A stretch of DNA of 64,000 nt from Nemopilema nomurai (GCA_003864495.1 ML133402.1:929913-993912), one strand, 5' to 3'. Numbered from the stretch's first letter, positions 36,401 to 50,700 are shown. Notes: generated from the letters alone by a model not told the origin. Made by a program: numbers and translations.

Positions 36401-39340
36401 TAGAGATTATTGCGAGGCAGAGGGGTTGTTATAACGAAAGTATGGGCAAGAAAATGAACATTTTGATTTAGGTACTTTCTCCTCCAGCTTTGGCGTCACC
36501 AGGTGGAATAGAGGAAAGACAGTAGTATTGTCATAGCCTGGGCAATGGCCTAATGCGTTCATTTTTAAAATGGGAGAACGAGCAGAAGAAATTGCGTAAA
36601 AGCGTGATCAGTTAAACTTAATTATGAAAATAAAGGTTAAGCCCGCAAAGTAGATTCAAACAACAATTACAGAACGTTCGCAATGGAAACTCGTGCATAA
36701 AAAGTGTACAGCTTATTTCGGCTATGAAGATTCGAGACTGTAATATTGATCTTCTACCACCAAAGGCTCGTTACCGTGTAAGGATAGATGTAAACGCTTT
36801 TTGCAAAGAGAACCAATTGGCTTTGGAATGCTACTGTGAGTTTCATGTTAAATTGTTCATATGCCTTCCAAGCAACTAGTGTATGGACATTGCATTTCTC
36901 TTCTATATTAGATTATGCTGCTATGCAATCGTTTACTGCATTTTCTGTTTGTAACTTTCTCATTTTTGTTTAATTGACAATGCAAAATGCAACGTGTTCC
37001 CGAAATACTCACAAATTAGCTTCTCTTCGCAAATGACTGTTTCATTGTTTAGTCGATTGAATTTATTGGTCCCCTTTTTACGAACTCAGAAAGCCATTCA
37101 TTGCGTTTGTTCGTTCTTCTTAAACTTTTCCTTCTGTTATGAAATATGTTCGACATTCAATGATGCCATTACCACGCAATATCTGTTGCCGGGCAGGTAA
37201 TCTCAAAGCAAACAAGCTAGAAATCAGTTTAAACCAACTATTCACAGTTTCTATCTTATTTACGCGGCCTGGCCCATAGCATACATTCTCAGTACATTAC
37301 CGCTTGCTTCCAAATCAAACACCTTTTAGCCATGACTTTTCTTCAAAAGATGTCATCATCTGAGTCATGCAATTAGAGGATATCGCTGTGGTCGGTCCTA
37401 AACTCTCTGATCGTTTTCCTATTATTCATCGAGTCTTTCCCATCTTCTTGGATAATCAACGCGCGTTATAACACATTACAAAATTTGGTAATGTTTCTTA
37501 GAGTCAACAACATTTCTTTAGTTCTCGCCGTGCAGTATGTTATTTCAACCTATGACGTCTTTGTTGCCAAGATTAAATCAAATATGATTATACATTTGGT
37601 CAGATTTTAGATCCACTGTCCTGGGAAATCTTTCCTCGACTTCAAAACCAGTTCATTCATTTACATTTCAGTGGTTTAGCAAGCGATAGCCATCACATCC
37701 CTTGGACCTCGGCTCTGTCCATACAATATTTGCAGTAGAAAGTTTAATTGAAAAACTTTTAAAGGAGGATATGATATTGCTGCTATAAGGTCTTAGTTAT
37801 ACATGTCCTGTTTTTCTTGTCTCAAGTAATGTTTTATCCAATACACAGATTTGATCCCGACAAAAATAGGTTTTACTTTACTGTAGTTTTTCCTACATCT
37901 ACCTCACCGCACTATAGGTGACACTTTCCGCGGTCCTACCAAATCATTAAGCAGTCACACAACTTAATCTTAAACCTTCGACGTACATACCGCTTTATAA
38001 ACTAGCATAAAGATAATCATGCTTTCAGAAGTTTGCCAATCCAATTTCAGAACTGTCTGGTGTAGAAATGACTCTCTAAAGAATTGTCAATGTTTATACT
38101 AAGCATATAGGCACAGGGAAGTGATTTGGGATATAAATCTGTTGAGGTGCAGAGAGGAGAAAGTACACCCAAGTAAAAGCGGAAGATCAAACATGTAGTC
38201 AGCATTACGATAAGTCTATTTCCGCTAAGCTGCTCGCATGTTAAGCAACTGGGCTCTATACTTGTATACAGGCACCCCGAATCCCTCTTTTCAAGGAGGA
38301 AATCGTTTCTCCGATCCCGCGTAGTCCTTTACTAGCCAAAACCAGTGGTGAAGTAGCGATATCGTCCATGGAGATAATTGACAGACAAGGTTACTGTTGT
38401 CGTCAATCGATTTTTGTGGCAAAACAACTATCTGCAAGCAATAAGCTCGACCGATTCAGAGATTTCTGCTTAAGCCTATCAGTCAACTGCTAATCGGCTA
38501 GAGGCCCCAGTGCATTAGGGACGATCATTTAAGGTCGCTTGCGCAACATCAATCGTTCGATTTGGAGGATTCGTTCGGATATAAATGCGGTCGTGCCTGA
38601 GTCAAGGGAAAAATTCTAGAGCGCTCCTTGGTGTGCGTGTTTGGAATGCACTTCTGCAGCTGTAAGGTGTTTGAACGCAGGGTTAGGCTTTTCTGCATAT
38701 CTTGACAGGAGATCAGGGTTAAGTATATTTGAAATGACGCTTCCACAAGTGAAAGACGAAGGTCTTGCTTCTTCATTTCCTGGTTGAGTTTAACTCAACA
38801 AGTGTTATTTCATCAGGTCCTTTAAAAAGTGCGATTTTAAAATGCTAATTTAGCACTTTAGTTCATGTCAGCTGAACTTTGCTTCTGGTCTAGCAACGAA
38901 ATGTGAACATCCGTTTTGCCAGATGCGAGCTACGCGTGAAACAATCATCTCGTCAACATAACAACTTCAATACCCTGCTTTGCTTTTTTTCTCTTAAATC
39001 TCCTCGACAGACAACAAGAAAGCATAGCAAATTTACACTGATTCGATGCTAATGAGATTAAATAGAGAATAGACCGATTAGCAAAGTAAAGGCGTTACTA
39101 ATCATATTCTTGCTAATCATTTGCTGTGAACACACCTCCAAATCCTTTTGGCATAATCCAATCTAGCTCAAGATTAAGACCTAGCTTCTTTCCGAGATTC
39201 AGTCCCAGACATTTTTGCGAAACGCTTTGGTACAGTATTTCCTATTAAAAGCCTTTCTTAGAATTAAAACGGTCGTTTTACCAGTGCTATTACCATCATA
39301 TTTAAGCACCTCATTACCTCTATTGCTTAATTGCTTAACT

Positions 39341-39410
39341 TGAAACTTGAAGAAGCAGACAATATACTGGAGAAAGATCTTGATTGCATTGAGATTTAAG
39401 TTGTAATCCG
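39341..39410. repeat. 70-bp dispersed direct repeat, copy 1
   Basis: It aligns without gaps to 40475-40544 with about 9 mismatches by eye. Flanking sequence is not similar. Confidence 0.7.
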
Positions 39411-40474
39411 TATATATTCGCATCAGCTTCATGGGTGTTAGAATATATCCTGAGCATTGTTGTCCTTTTGAATGCAATTGACCGACAAACAAGAAATTAA
39501 AAATTTTCGTCTTCAGGTTAGACTACAATCGACTTCAGGATAAATGTAAATATATCAATATATCGAATGCAAGAAATAGTATCGATAAAGATGTATGAAC
39601 AAGAATCTGATGTATGTTAAAGGCGCATCTAACAAGGAAAACGGCATCATTATACAACGAAAGGATTACACTTTCAACCAGCTGCTATCCAGGCACAAGC
39701 TGACATTATGTTTCGGTATACTGTTAACAAATAAGGGCCATGTTTTCAAGTTTTTTCACTCACCTACTCAACATGTGAAATTTGATCACCAGAAAAGTAT
39801 GTTGTATAAAAGCTATTTTTGATCAAGGAATGCACCAAAGAGCATCAGTACGCAGGTGTGCTAATGGTACGAACAACAATATAGGCCAGGATGGCATGCA
39901 TAACTATAATGAGAAGTGCTTATGCAGCCCAATTGGGCAGCATTCAAATGTTTTAGATTTGACGTCACATTAAATCGATGATTGTGGTCCCACACACACC
40001 AGTGCTGGTGAAACTCAACATATAACCTCATTCATTAGAGCATCGATAGTTGAAGATTGTTATATGAAAGGCAGGTTCCTAGTATTCTTGGATACTCAAT
40101 ACCAACATGATGCTAAGAGCCAGGAGTTTAGGGTGTGTGGTCTTTTATATCCAAAGAAAAATTATGCTGTTTGATTTCAAAGAAGAAAGTTATTTGGCTG
40201 TCTGGAATACTGGGTCAGATGCTATGCAGCTGGCTTTTAACAGCAGTTTTGAGCATACTATTACGTTGTGCTGAAGCTTCTAACACCTTACTTAATCCAA
40301 AGAGAAAACAATTCATATTCCTTACATGAGGCGACAAATCCGCCGAATCCTTTTTTATTCTCAAGGAGAGTACAGTGAACGAGAAAGTCATCATCCGAGG
40401 CACTTTTTTATCTCAAGGTAATGCCAGTTTTTCTCTACTTCCATACATTGGACACCGCAGGCATTTTCCTCTTC

Positions 40475-40544
40475 TGAAACTTGACGAAGCAGACCACATA
40501 CTGGAGGAAGGTCTTGATTGCACTGAGATTTGAATCGTAATCCG
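40475..40544. repeat. 70-bp dispersed direct repeat, copy 2
   Basis: Partner of 39341-39410. Most differences would change the amino acid in the only open frame, so it is probably not coding. Confidence 0.7.
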
Positions 40545-42229
40545 TCTAGGAATCGAGCTATTGATAATCATGGTTCTAATCGACAAGTGATGCCTAAGGT
40601 GGAAAGTTTGCGCTCAAGGTACGATTGCTGACGTCAGGTCTTAAGACTTGGTCGATTAATGCGCCCGAAGATAAGCCAAAAGAACCAATTTGGAACGCTA
40701 CTAATCCAAATAGTTCCAAGGACTTAGATATGTTCTTTTCAGGATATCTGCATCTTTCAATACTCTAAGCCCCTGGGTATCAAAAATGCCCCTGAAATAT
40801 ATCCAAATAAGAGGAGATCCAAATAATATCACTTTAAGGTCAAGGCAACAGGATTTCTTACGAGGAATCGTAGAGAGTGCGGGAAAATAACCGACCCGAG
40901 CGAGACGCGAACTGATATTCCAGAAAGCCAGAGGCATAATGGTGTTCACAGAGAGGCAGTTTGAGTGTTTTGCACAGTGCAGTAGAAAATCGTCTAGTTT
41001 GAACTGAGCAAATTCATTCATTTGAACGTAATAATGCAGGGGCGCCATTTTGAATGTTCAGGCGGAATGTATAATGCGTAAAGGAATTAGATTGCGACAT
41101 TAGATTGATTAATGCCTTAGATAGATCCAATGGTCCACCGGATTTTAGTGAAGGAAGGCTAATAGCTGGGCATCACATTTCTATACCTCTTAATAAAGGA
41201 TGCGTGAAAGGTCATGAAAGGTAGCTGGTGTGCTAATTGTCATAATTATGGGCTACGTAGAGGGTCCTTGGTCGCAATTGCCAATTAATTATCGGAAAAT
41301 GTGCAGCCAGCTTGAATACAAACAGTGTTTCATACAGGTTATGATGCAAGAACGAATTAATAGTAGAGCTATGGAAAAAGCTAACGATAAAGGAATGGAA
41401 GGCCACGGAGATGAAAAGCTGCAAAATCCCAAACAGAATGGATATATCAAACAATCAACATTATTAGCTTTAATATTGTCTATATATGATTTTAGCATTA
41501 AAGTAAGAAAGCTGTTGATTAATAAGTTTATAAGGGACCCAACAGATGTCAGAAACCGACATACATAATCAGAAAATAGAATAAATTGTCAAATGAGAAG
41601 ATGATAGAATAAGCGAAATCTTCTGACCCAACGATAGCAACTAACATTTTGCACCTTTGTCATTATGTTGATTAGTTTTTGAAGCCATCATTGAATCGGA
41701 TGGTTAGTAAGTGGGACACTTCTTCCACATGCGTTACTTGAAGAAAGTTGAGAAAGAGAGAGAAAACTTGAAGAAAGAGAGAAAAGATGAGTTAATCTTT
41801 CATCACCTTCCGAGAAGAAGATCAATCAAATTTCTTTAGGCAATGACAGGAACAGAGCACGTATGGCTATGCAGTAGGAGCATCGGAGCATCTTGAAAAC
41901 AATCGATGGAAACACGAAAAGCATTGTTTTGATATAGGATATCTTCTAGTGCTGCAATTATTACGAAGAACGCTTGCCCTGTCACGCTTCCTATTGATCG
42001 AGTTTCTATGTCTATGAGGACAAAACACTACGGAATACACCAAAAGAGAATAAGCCGTGCCCTAATGCTCAAATCAGTCGTGTAATCCAGTGATTATTAA
42101 TACACATACTGAAAGGGATAAAATCTAATTTTTTTCCTTAACCATGTAGCTTTGACTTTTTACTTGTCTCATTCAAAGAACTCGGACCGACTCTTCACCC
42201 TTACTCTCGTTAATGCTTCCCCCTCCCAG

Positions 42230-42753
42230 CAGTGGCGGCGCCAGAAACTTTTTGGACCGCACCCTCGTAGAAGCATCCCTTTCAATGATTTGAAACACCC
42301 TTTTACTCATGTGAAGTGTCTATGTTTGCAGCGATTGCTTATCTACATTTACATGAATTGCTGTCAATATTTTTTGACACTCAAAATGAACTTTACTTTT
42401 GACTCTGGTAGACAGGTCATCACGCCAGCTCTAGGGCTTGTTTTTGACAAGATACAAGATATTACAAAATGCAACCAGCTCCTATTAGGAAAATATTGAT
42501 GGAGAAAGAAAACATTTTATTAGGATTTCTTATCTTATTTGAACAATTTCTGTCAGAAGGTAGTTCCTTAAGGGCAGGTAGTTTTTCTGATTCCTGCTTC
42601 AATTGGCAGTTTCTAAAGCATAAACGTTCAAGGAAAGTGAAAATACCTAAGACCATCCCCCCCCCCCCCATAATTTCCTCCCTGACTCTAGATGAATTAC
42701 AAAATCGATCCTAGGGAGAAGAGGGGGGCGTGTTTCCTGTGCTGCAGCTACTG
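42230..42753. mobile_element. Non-autonomous hAT-type element with 8-bp target duplication
   Basis: It begins CAGTGGCGGCGCCAGAAAC and ends with the imperfect inverse GTGCTGCAGCTACTG. A perfect target duplication CCTCCCAG occurs at 42222-42229 and 42754-42761. It contains a run of about 13 C (42658-42670) and no transposase. Confidence 0.72.
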
Positions 42754-42761
42754 CCTCCCAG

Positions 42762-45700
42762 AGCTGGCTTCACCTCTGTAAACTGCTAAGGTCGTGCAGT
42801 CTTTTGCAATCCCCTTCAAGGTCTTGGCCGTTAATGGATTTGAAAATATCGCTAAATGCTGAGCAAATATTTTGTGCCACGTTTAGAGGCGAAGTTGAGC
42901 CTGGTCGACCTTTTAACGGGGCTTTTTAGCGGAAAGACCACCCGCACGGCGAACAGAATTTCTTACTTCGTTTCTCTTTGTCAATAATCTTCCGATACCG
43001 CAAGTCAGAAGGTGATTTTTAAAGTCAGAAATAGAAATAATCTTCTTATTACAGTTGTGAAATAACGTGAAACTTAAGATTATTCGAATTCGGGACCAAA
43101 CCAGCCACAATGAATCACCCAAAGTCAAAGTTATCCACGCACGTATCTGCCCTTGTTATCGAAGAAAGCCTCTCTCATTGCAACTCTATCATTGAGACGG
43201 TTTCCTCACCAATGGCACATTGACGTTACGACTTCGAATGGTGTAGCCGAATTGCTTAAAGCCTTGCAAATAAGTACAGGTTTTGTCATAAAATCTGATA
43301 ATTTTATGTGGCATTGGAAATAAAATTGCCGAGTTTTGGAGCTACTAGTTTGCGGCTGTCCATTTTCATCATTACTCCATCACTGCATTTTGCCTTCCTT
43401 TGTTTCCCTGCGATGCAAAGTCATGATGCTACATTTTCGCATTTAAAGAGCGTGCGAAGGAACAAGAGTGAATTCGAAAGCCAATAAACATTAGCACACC
43501 CACACGAACTTCTGGGTTGAATAGGAGCTAGTGAGTGCAATTGAAAATTGATTCTTTGTTTGGAAAGAGCAATCCCTTCTTTCAGGAAAGTTGAGTAGCT
43601 CATTCTCGTCAATACGATTCGTAAATCCTCGCGGATACTAACAGTCGAAGCCACTGGCTTATCAATGACCTGCGCGTATCCATGCCCCAGACATCCATCA
43701 AAGCAATATTCCTGAATCACCAGAGTGGTAACGTCAATTGTCAGGGGATTTTTTGACGCCCCCATAGAATCAAGACGACCCCAACCAAACCACACCCAAA
43801 TACGTAAATCATAATCATAATTCATTATTGTTTTAATTTGTTTATTATTTATTCTTGTAATCACTAATTGTTGTTTATTTGGTATTCAATTCATATCGCC
43901 AAGAATTCTCATTTCCTTCATTTATCTGTATGACTGACTGAGGGTATCTAGCAGTAGTTGTGAGAAGCACCTCAGCTTCGAGACGCTGCAGTTTAAAATG
44001 AATAGCCTTGATGTGTATCACTGGCGGATGGGCCCCTCTATTTTTGGATCCCTTTTGCAATATATGAGGGTTTTCTTTGCATCTTGCATATTTTTGCTTA
44101 CGCATAATAACCAGTTATTTCTTTTTGCAGTATTATCTGCAGGTTGGTTTAAAGTCGTCTGATGTTGATAAAACTCGTCAGACCACGCCCTTACAAATCT
44201 GGCAACACTGATTCAATTCATCGTTGTATATTCTGAGCCAGCTCACCTCGGTTGTGTACCTTTCAAATTAGATATTATCGTAGAGAAAGTCAAAGTGTCC
44301 AGGTGTCTCTAGAGCATGCAAATATTGTTTACAAAGAAGGTCAGCAGAGGTTTTGATACCCATCCGTTTTGGGCATTGATATTTATATAGGACTAAATGA
44401 AATCAGTCAATGGTCAATTCGATTCATATTGAAATACAGGGGGAAACAGGCTCCAAGGTTGTACAACTTCAGTTAGAGGCTTGGAGCTCCCGGAACGCCC
44501 TGCAATTACTTGTTTAGAAATTTCACAATTGCGTACAAGTTTCGGAAAAAAACAGCATAGTAAAAGACATGTCATAATGTCACACCTTCTATAGCATGTT
44601 CTTGTTGACGTGATTTACATCACGATTTTATGGAAGGAGTTGACCTTCTACATTCATGTTAAAGAACGTTTTTTCAAGGGGATTAGGAGCTGTTGTTGCT
44701 GATAGACAAGAACGTAATGAGCTTGGAAGCACAAAGAAGTTTTATCAACGGGTGTACAATAATAGCCTGTTGGTGTACCCTTGCTCTAAGGGATAATAAT
44801 CATACGTGATGGTAGTATTTCGAGAGACGTTTTGCTTCTCTCTTTTAAGAAATGCAATTCAAGAGCATTTTTATCATTTAGTGAAGGCTTTTGGCGAAGA
44901 CACCAGCACATCATCCATTCTTTATCAATAAGGTAATGATTTAAGGCTACTCATTTTCAATATTCAGAGAGACAGAAGGATAGACTTCATTACAAATCTA
45001 ATAGTTGCATATATTTCATATTCATATACATATCCATCGTTATTTACAACTTTACATAAAGAGAAAAGGCTTGTACCATTCAGACAAAAATAATTAAATA
45101 ACACAGATGTAAATTCACAGATTAAGAAGAGAAAGAACACGAAATGATTCCGAAGTTGCAGCAGTCAAGAGGCTTCTTTAGAAATGTCTTCCTTCATGCT
45201 ACAACGGGGGTGCTACAATTCAAACCCCATGCTCTTAGGCTAAAGGCAGATCTAGATATTACCCTCTCTCTCCGCCCGCTCTACTCGGGTTTGGATAAAC
45301 CCTGGCTACCCCTGTTTCCTGTTAATGCCGTTGTTTAGAATTATAGTCTTTCCACATCCTCCTCCTTACTAGGATTGCAAACACACTCGCAAAATCTGGC
45401 GAATGTCTACAGGCAGCAGTTTATCGATCAGGTGCTCTCCCATGTCCGATACGATTGCCATTCTAATTTGCGTTGCAATATGTTTGTATATAACGAATCT
45501 TACGGAAGCATAATGTGAAAGGATAAAAAATGGGAAAATATTTCTAAAGCTGATTAGCCCTCACAGATTTTCTACCGAATCGATGGAGGGGCTTGAGCAA
45601 AATATGGGAGATTCCGAAACACGGGCGAGTTTCAAACTAGAGATAGCTTTGAGCATGAGCATGGCTTTGAACGTGGTTTAATCTTTCTTCTCTTCATAGC

Positions 45701-47403
45701 GTTACTCTCGACTGCTGCTTTTCGAATCGTTTATGAACGCCAGGCGCCGGCTTATATTTTTAGATATAAATTAACAACAATATATTACATGAAATATTAC
45801 AATTTGATATCGAAGAATATTGAAGCTGGGTTGCAAGCTGGGTTGCAGTCTGTGAGACGTTGTGTGATAAAATATTGGCCTATATCTGAACAGGTGGTGC
45901 ACGATTAGCATTCTGACGGTGATAAATGCTGATTTTCTGAATATTGCAAGGGATTGTTTCGAGTGTGGACAGAGAAACCACCGAGCTTTTTTGCATTCGG
46001 TGCTTTTGTGTCTGCAAAAGCAAGGCCTTTGCAGAGAAGGGAACCCTCAACTCACAGCCGTAAATGGCATCAAAGTGCAATTGATACCCGGGTTTTCGTA
46101 TGCTTCAAGCCGAGAATCAACACAAACGAGTACACAACAACCCAGCCGTTTGCGGGAAAAATACTCCCAGATACTTGGGATCGTCAATCGAATGTTTTCG
46201 CAAAATTTTTACAAAGTTGAAAAGAACAGAGAGGCTTCTGGGATATGCTTTGGGCTTCGCAGCTACGCAAAGAGCATTGCAAGGTTTCAAAATGGCAGCT
46301 CTTGTGTATCCTGATGCATGCCATTTCTTTATGACTCTTTCAAATTTCGAGCAGTACCAATTAAAAAAAACCAAAGCAGTGGCTCTCGAGATTTTCGAGG
46401 CAGTCTCGCAAAAGGGGGGAAAGCCTCTCTGCAAATATTCTTTTACAACAGGCAACGATAACGTTGAAATTGCAACACAGTATTTTGTAATCAAAGTGGT
46501 AATATTTACAAAATGTTAAAATATGCGCGCACAACATCAAGTCGATGTCCAGACCATTATATTACACAAGATAGCCTTAATTCACACGGTCTCGCGACGA
46601 TAAATAAAGAATTGAATGAAAAAATAAATTCAGCGGAGAAAAGATACAATAATTTGGAGAACCATGTAAAAATAAGGCACCCCATTATTCTGAAGAAATA
46701 TACATTAAAGGCGGAGATAGTTTACTGACTGCTGAACTTCTGCAGAAAGTGATTATCTAACTCGGTACATCTGCAATTCTATTGATTTCATTACATGTGT
46801 AGTTTCTATCACGACATAAACTCGCTTTCATAGAGTATAGTCTATATCACTGCAACATTACCACCTTTCATAGAGTATAGTCTATATCACTGCAACATTA
46901 CCACCTTCCAAAATCATTTAAGTAGATCGAACTGCTTATCTGATACCAGATGTATAGACCAAAACAAGGTTGACGCAAACGTAAATGTCTTCGAAAAGAT
47001 CCTGTATGTTTAAAGGAAGCCCCCACCCTTTAGGGGTAATTGCAAGAATCCTCGTGATCTCATGTCCCCAATTTCATGCAATACACAAATGCAAAAATAA
47101 TTGTTTACTTATTTCATTCACTGGTCACTTGCTTTTCATGTTACCCTGTTCTCTTGTAATGCACTTCTTACAGATTCACCTACATCGTCATAGTCATAAC
47201 AAGCTATACTGTTTACTGGCGATATAAAAACTCTTGGATGCGAACAAACGATCATTGTTATCACCAATGTCCATCTGGGTGTATACTGACGGCATTGTCT
47301 GCTTACAACGCAAGTGTTATGTGTTCGTTAACAGACGCCCTATCAAACGGAGACGAACTACAAATATGTTTGGTAAGTGAAAAACGTACTGACTGGCATT
47401 ATA
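42762..47403. other. Intergenic, no gene recognised
   Basis: The ORFs at 43421-43864 (minus, 147 codons) and 45919-46519 (plus, overlapping frames) have no family signature, no supporting splice structure and sizes near chance. They are left uncalled. Confidence 0.5.
46825..46904. repeat. 40-bp perfect tandem duplication
   Basis: CTTTCATAGAGTATAGTCTA and the following 20 bases are repeated once without change, suggesting a recent event. Confidence 0.9.
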
Positions 47404-47787
47404 CTATACCAAGCAGAGGTTTTTCCACTTAGCTTCAATTAGATAGGGGCCTACTGCCTTGTTATTTGCCGCGTCCCATCTGTAGTAATAACGATCTTTG
47501 AAGAAGTAGGTGACATCGTCCCAGTAATATCTAAACGCGGAATTTAAGTTATCTGGAACGCCAGGAAAGCACTCGCCTATCGTCTTAGGATATCCACTTG
47601 CTACTTTATCAATGAGGCTTTCAAACTTGTAGCATAAGTTTCCTTTAAAGAAGTAACTCACTTGACTGTTCAAGGAGAAAGCTGCATCGATATTGTCAGG
47701 AACACCAGGCCAGCCTGAGCTTATTGACTTGGGATAGCCGGACTCGACTCTGTCAAGCTGATCGTTGTAGCGGTAATATTGATTTCC
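47404..47787 (-). CDS. MMP exon 5: hemopexin blades 2 to 4
   Basis: Acceptor CTTTCCAG. It encodes GNQYYRYNDQLDRVESGYPK, two further YFFK blades with GVPDNI/GVPDNL turns, and the final NLCLV with the closing Cys, then a stop. Confidence 0.94.
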   Translation of the reverse strand, partial: GNQYYRYNDQLDRVESGYPKSISSGWPGVPDNIDAAFSLNSQVSYFFKGNLCYKFESLIDKVASGYPKTIGECFPGVPDNLNSAFRYYWDDVTYFFKDRYYYRWDAANNKAVGPYLIEAKWKNLCLV

Positions 47788-50700
47788 CTGGAAAGCAGAT
47801 TAGAACAGTGTGAATGCACATTCTCAAGAAATGTGTTCAAGGCCGGATTCAGAATAATTATGTGAAGAAGTTGATCTCCTGAATTATTTTGGTGTATGTC
47901 TTTTGTCTTTTTAATAGAGATGCACTCCTTCCAAATGTCCCAGGGGCTCACTTTTCAGTTTTCTGTCATTCAAACCAATGTGAATGATGCTAGATGGGTG
48001 CAAATACTATTTTATGATTTTTTACCAGCCAAACGTACCTAACAAACGAACTATTTAGATGTCAAAACAACAAACGGTACATTTCCAAACCGATAGATTC
48101 AGTTGCTTGTTCGCCTTACCTTGAAGAAGTACGTTTTCCAATTTCCTGCCCAGAGGAAACCTTCGTCGATATTACTTGGCACGCCTATCCACTGGGTGTT
48201 GACGCTCTTGGGGTAATTTTGCTCACTTTTGCCGGCGGCGTCCAAGAACCTCCACGTGTTGGAGCCTTTAAAGAAGTAGGTCCTGCCGTTGGCGATCCAG
48301 CTAAACACAGTGTCAATGGACGTAGAGCATTGCCCTGTTACGAAACAAATAACTCCATGAGCGGAGGGCCTTGTACAGTAGTATCAATGGCCTAGGGAAC
48401 TGGCCACGTGGTATTGGAAACGAGTGTTTAGGCCACGCAATGTACCCGGACTACGGACAATGTAATGGCACTGATAGACCTGTTGGAAGAGACAGCTTGG
48501 CCGTTTTGTCCTATATGGGGTAGTTTGTTCAAAGGCAGATGGTTGTATGGCACACTATTGCCCGATAAAGACGCTTTTCAGCCGAACAATCTCTTTGTTG
48601 GCTCATTGGCCACGCAAGACGTACGGGAGTTTAGCACTGGATATGTACATTTTGGCTGCCCAGCCGTTGCAATTAAAAGCTTGTTTGCTGCATGCTACCA
48701 AATGGTAATCAGCTGGCGGTGACTGTTTGCGTTTCAGTGAATTCACGACAGAAGAATTCAGACTATTGCTCAACACAAAGAGCATCATCCCTATTTTCTA
48801 CGCCCTTATCGCTAAATAAGCATTTACAGACGGTCTAGATTGAAGACAAAGCACTGATTAAGATTCAAGGATTGCAACTGAACTTGTTTGGATTTTGATG
48901 TATCTGCGGAGTTGCCCATCGGCCAAAGTGTATCAAAATGGATGCCTAGTGAAATGTAATGAAAATCTATGGATCAACAGCCACCCCAGGAGGGTCCGTT
49001 AGCTGCTTTCGTCGGCGTGGCCTAAGACAAATTCTGCATAATGCTTAGATTACAACAGTAAAACATAGGTGTGGACTGAAAATCCATCGCCAAAGGGAAT
49101 GTATTGACAAGATGCATTACTTTCCATTTAGTTTATCCAAAGAAGGTAAACCAGAATTAATCGATTACTCATTGAGATTGATTGATAGGGGAAGTAAATA
49201 TCTGAGACTTATAAGAAGAAGCACTGTTGCTTAATGCAGCCTATGTTCAATGTGCTTCAAGACTTGTGTCAGAAACGTTATGTCTTAAGACTTTAATCTC
49301 CTGTACCTAAAAGTTTATGCTACAATGCATTAATGCATAACGAGTCATCTTTAGTCATCGCCATTCCTTGTCAAAGATAACCATTAGGCCCATGTCATTT
49401 TGTACTATCCATAGGTTCTTTTGTAATTAGACACTTAGCTTTAGGTCACGCAACTACTGATAAGAAAGTCAGAAAGTTGCATTATTGGCAAGACAAGATA
49501 GAAGTTTTAAGATGGTTTCAAACTTTTCGTTACTTCAAGCTGCTACAATAATGCTTTTTGAAAGTGTCTCTACAACTGGCTCAGGACTGTCTTTTCCAAG
49601 CCTCAGCAAATTGAAACTACTTCAAAGTTAATGATTAATGATAAGAAAAGCAACTTGTTAAGCACGATACATAATGTACACATTTGGGATTCTTACCATA
49701 CAAAGCTTGGACGCCTCTGACGTCATCATCAGCAAGGTTGGAAGAAGCAGACGCTTGGTAGACGGGGGACATTATTGATCCTGTTGCGGAGGAGTGCTTT
49801 AGGCCAATGGAGTGTCCAATCTCGTGAACTGCCACAACGTACAGGCTTTTGGAAGTTGTTGGTACCGTGGACAGCCCAGATACCCAGGCCTCGTCTTCGT
49901 CAAAGTGGACATCGCCACCTGCTGAAGGGTAGAACGCATGCGCGAGACTGTTCCCAGGGCCATCAAACGGCTTTCCATCCCCGTGGGATACTGTAAAATT
50001 TAGAAAAGATACTATTACGTCAGGCGTAAGTCATTATTTGCAGCATCTAATCGAGATTGACTTGACAACGGTTGACGTAGCAACGATTGACGTAACGATG
50101 ATTGACATCACAATGATTGACAGTTGTGTCACCATTTGACAAAATGGCTTGGATATCCCTCTCCTGCCTCGAATGTGCGTAAAGTCATCGGAGCTGAGAA
50201 TTTTAGCAGGGGTTCGAAGATGGCCTAAATTGACAACGCACACAAAATGTTTCTTATGAGAAATGAACTGAACATCAACTGGAAACCTTAAGTCAGTCGG
50301 TCAATCAGTCAGTCACTCAAAATAAAACTTTTAATGATTTAGAAATTTCAAGACATTCATTTCTGCAGCCTTTTGGTTTACCTGTTTTGCAAAAAATCTC
50401 ATAGGCACTACTTAAAATGCCGATTATACAAATAAAGTTTTCATAGGATAATTTGCCTAAATCATCAACTTTGGAGTAAACATGAATTTTTAACTCACAA
50501 ATAAGGAAGTAGATAATGCCTTCGAGACAAAAGCAAGCAAGCAACGCACTTTTTAATGTCATTCTCTGAATAGCGGCGAAAAGCGAAGCGACCACTGCGC
50601 ATCGCCTGTCTTGCCTAAACGCTCGTGCGAACGGCTCTTTTGCCGCAGCCGTGTTTGTCTACTGCGGGGGCGTACGGACCTGTCCATGCAGACGTGGATC

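Larger units (their letters stand above)
33781..42229. other. Long stretch without a recognised gene
   Basis: No ORF here matches a family I know; the longest (40701-41048 minus, 115 codons) is within chance expectation. The open stretch at 34469-34675 has plausible splice edges (acceptor-like gcgtgaag, donor after 34648) but no recognisable domain. A 17-base palindrome, TTGCCCAATTTGGGCAA, lies at about 36218-36234. A 70-bp block at 39341-39410 recurs at 40475-40544. Confidence 0.5.

Noticed and set aside
43421..43864. 147-codon minus-strand ORF
   Set aside because: No family signature and no splice context; the length is about the maximum expected by chance in 64 kb.
45919..46519. Overlapping ORFs in several frames, one with CFECGQRNH resembling a zinc knuckle
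   Set aside because: The CCHC spacing is incomplete, and open frames on both strands indicate locally low stop density rather than a gene.
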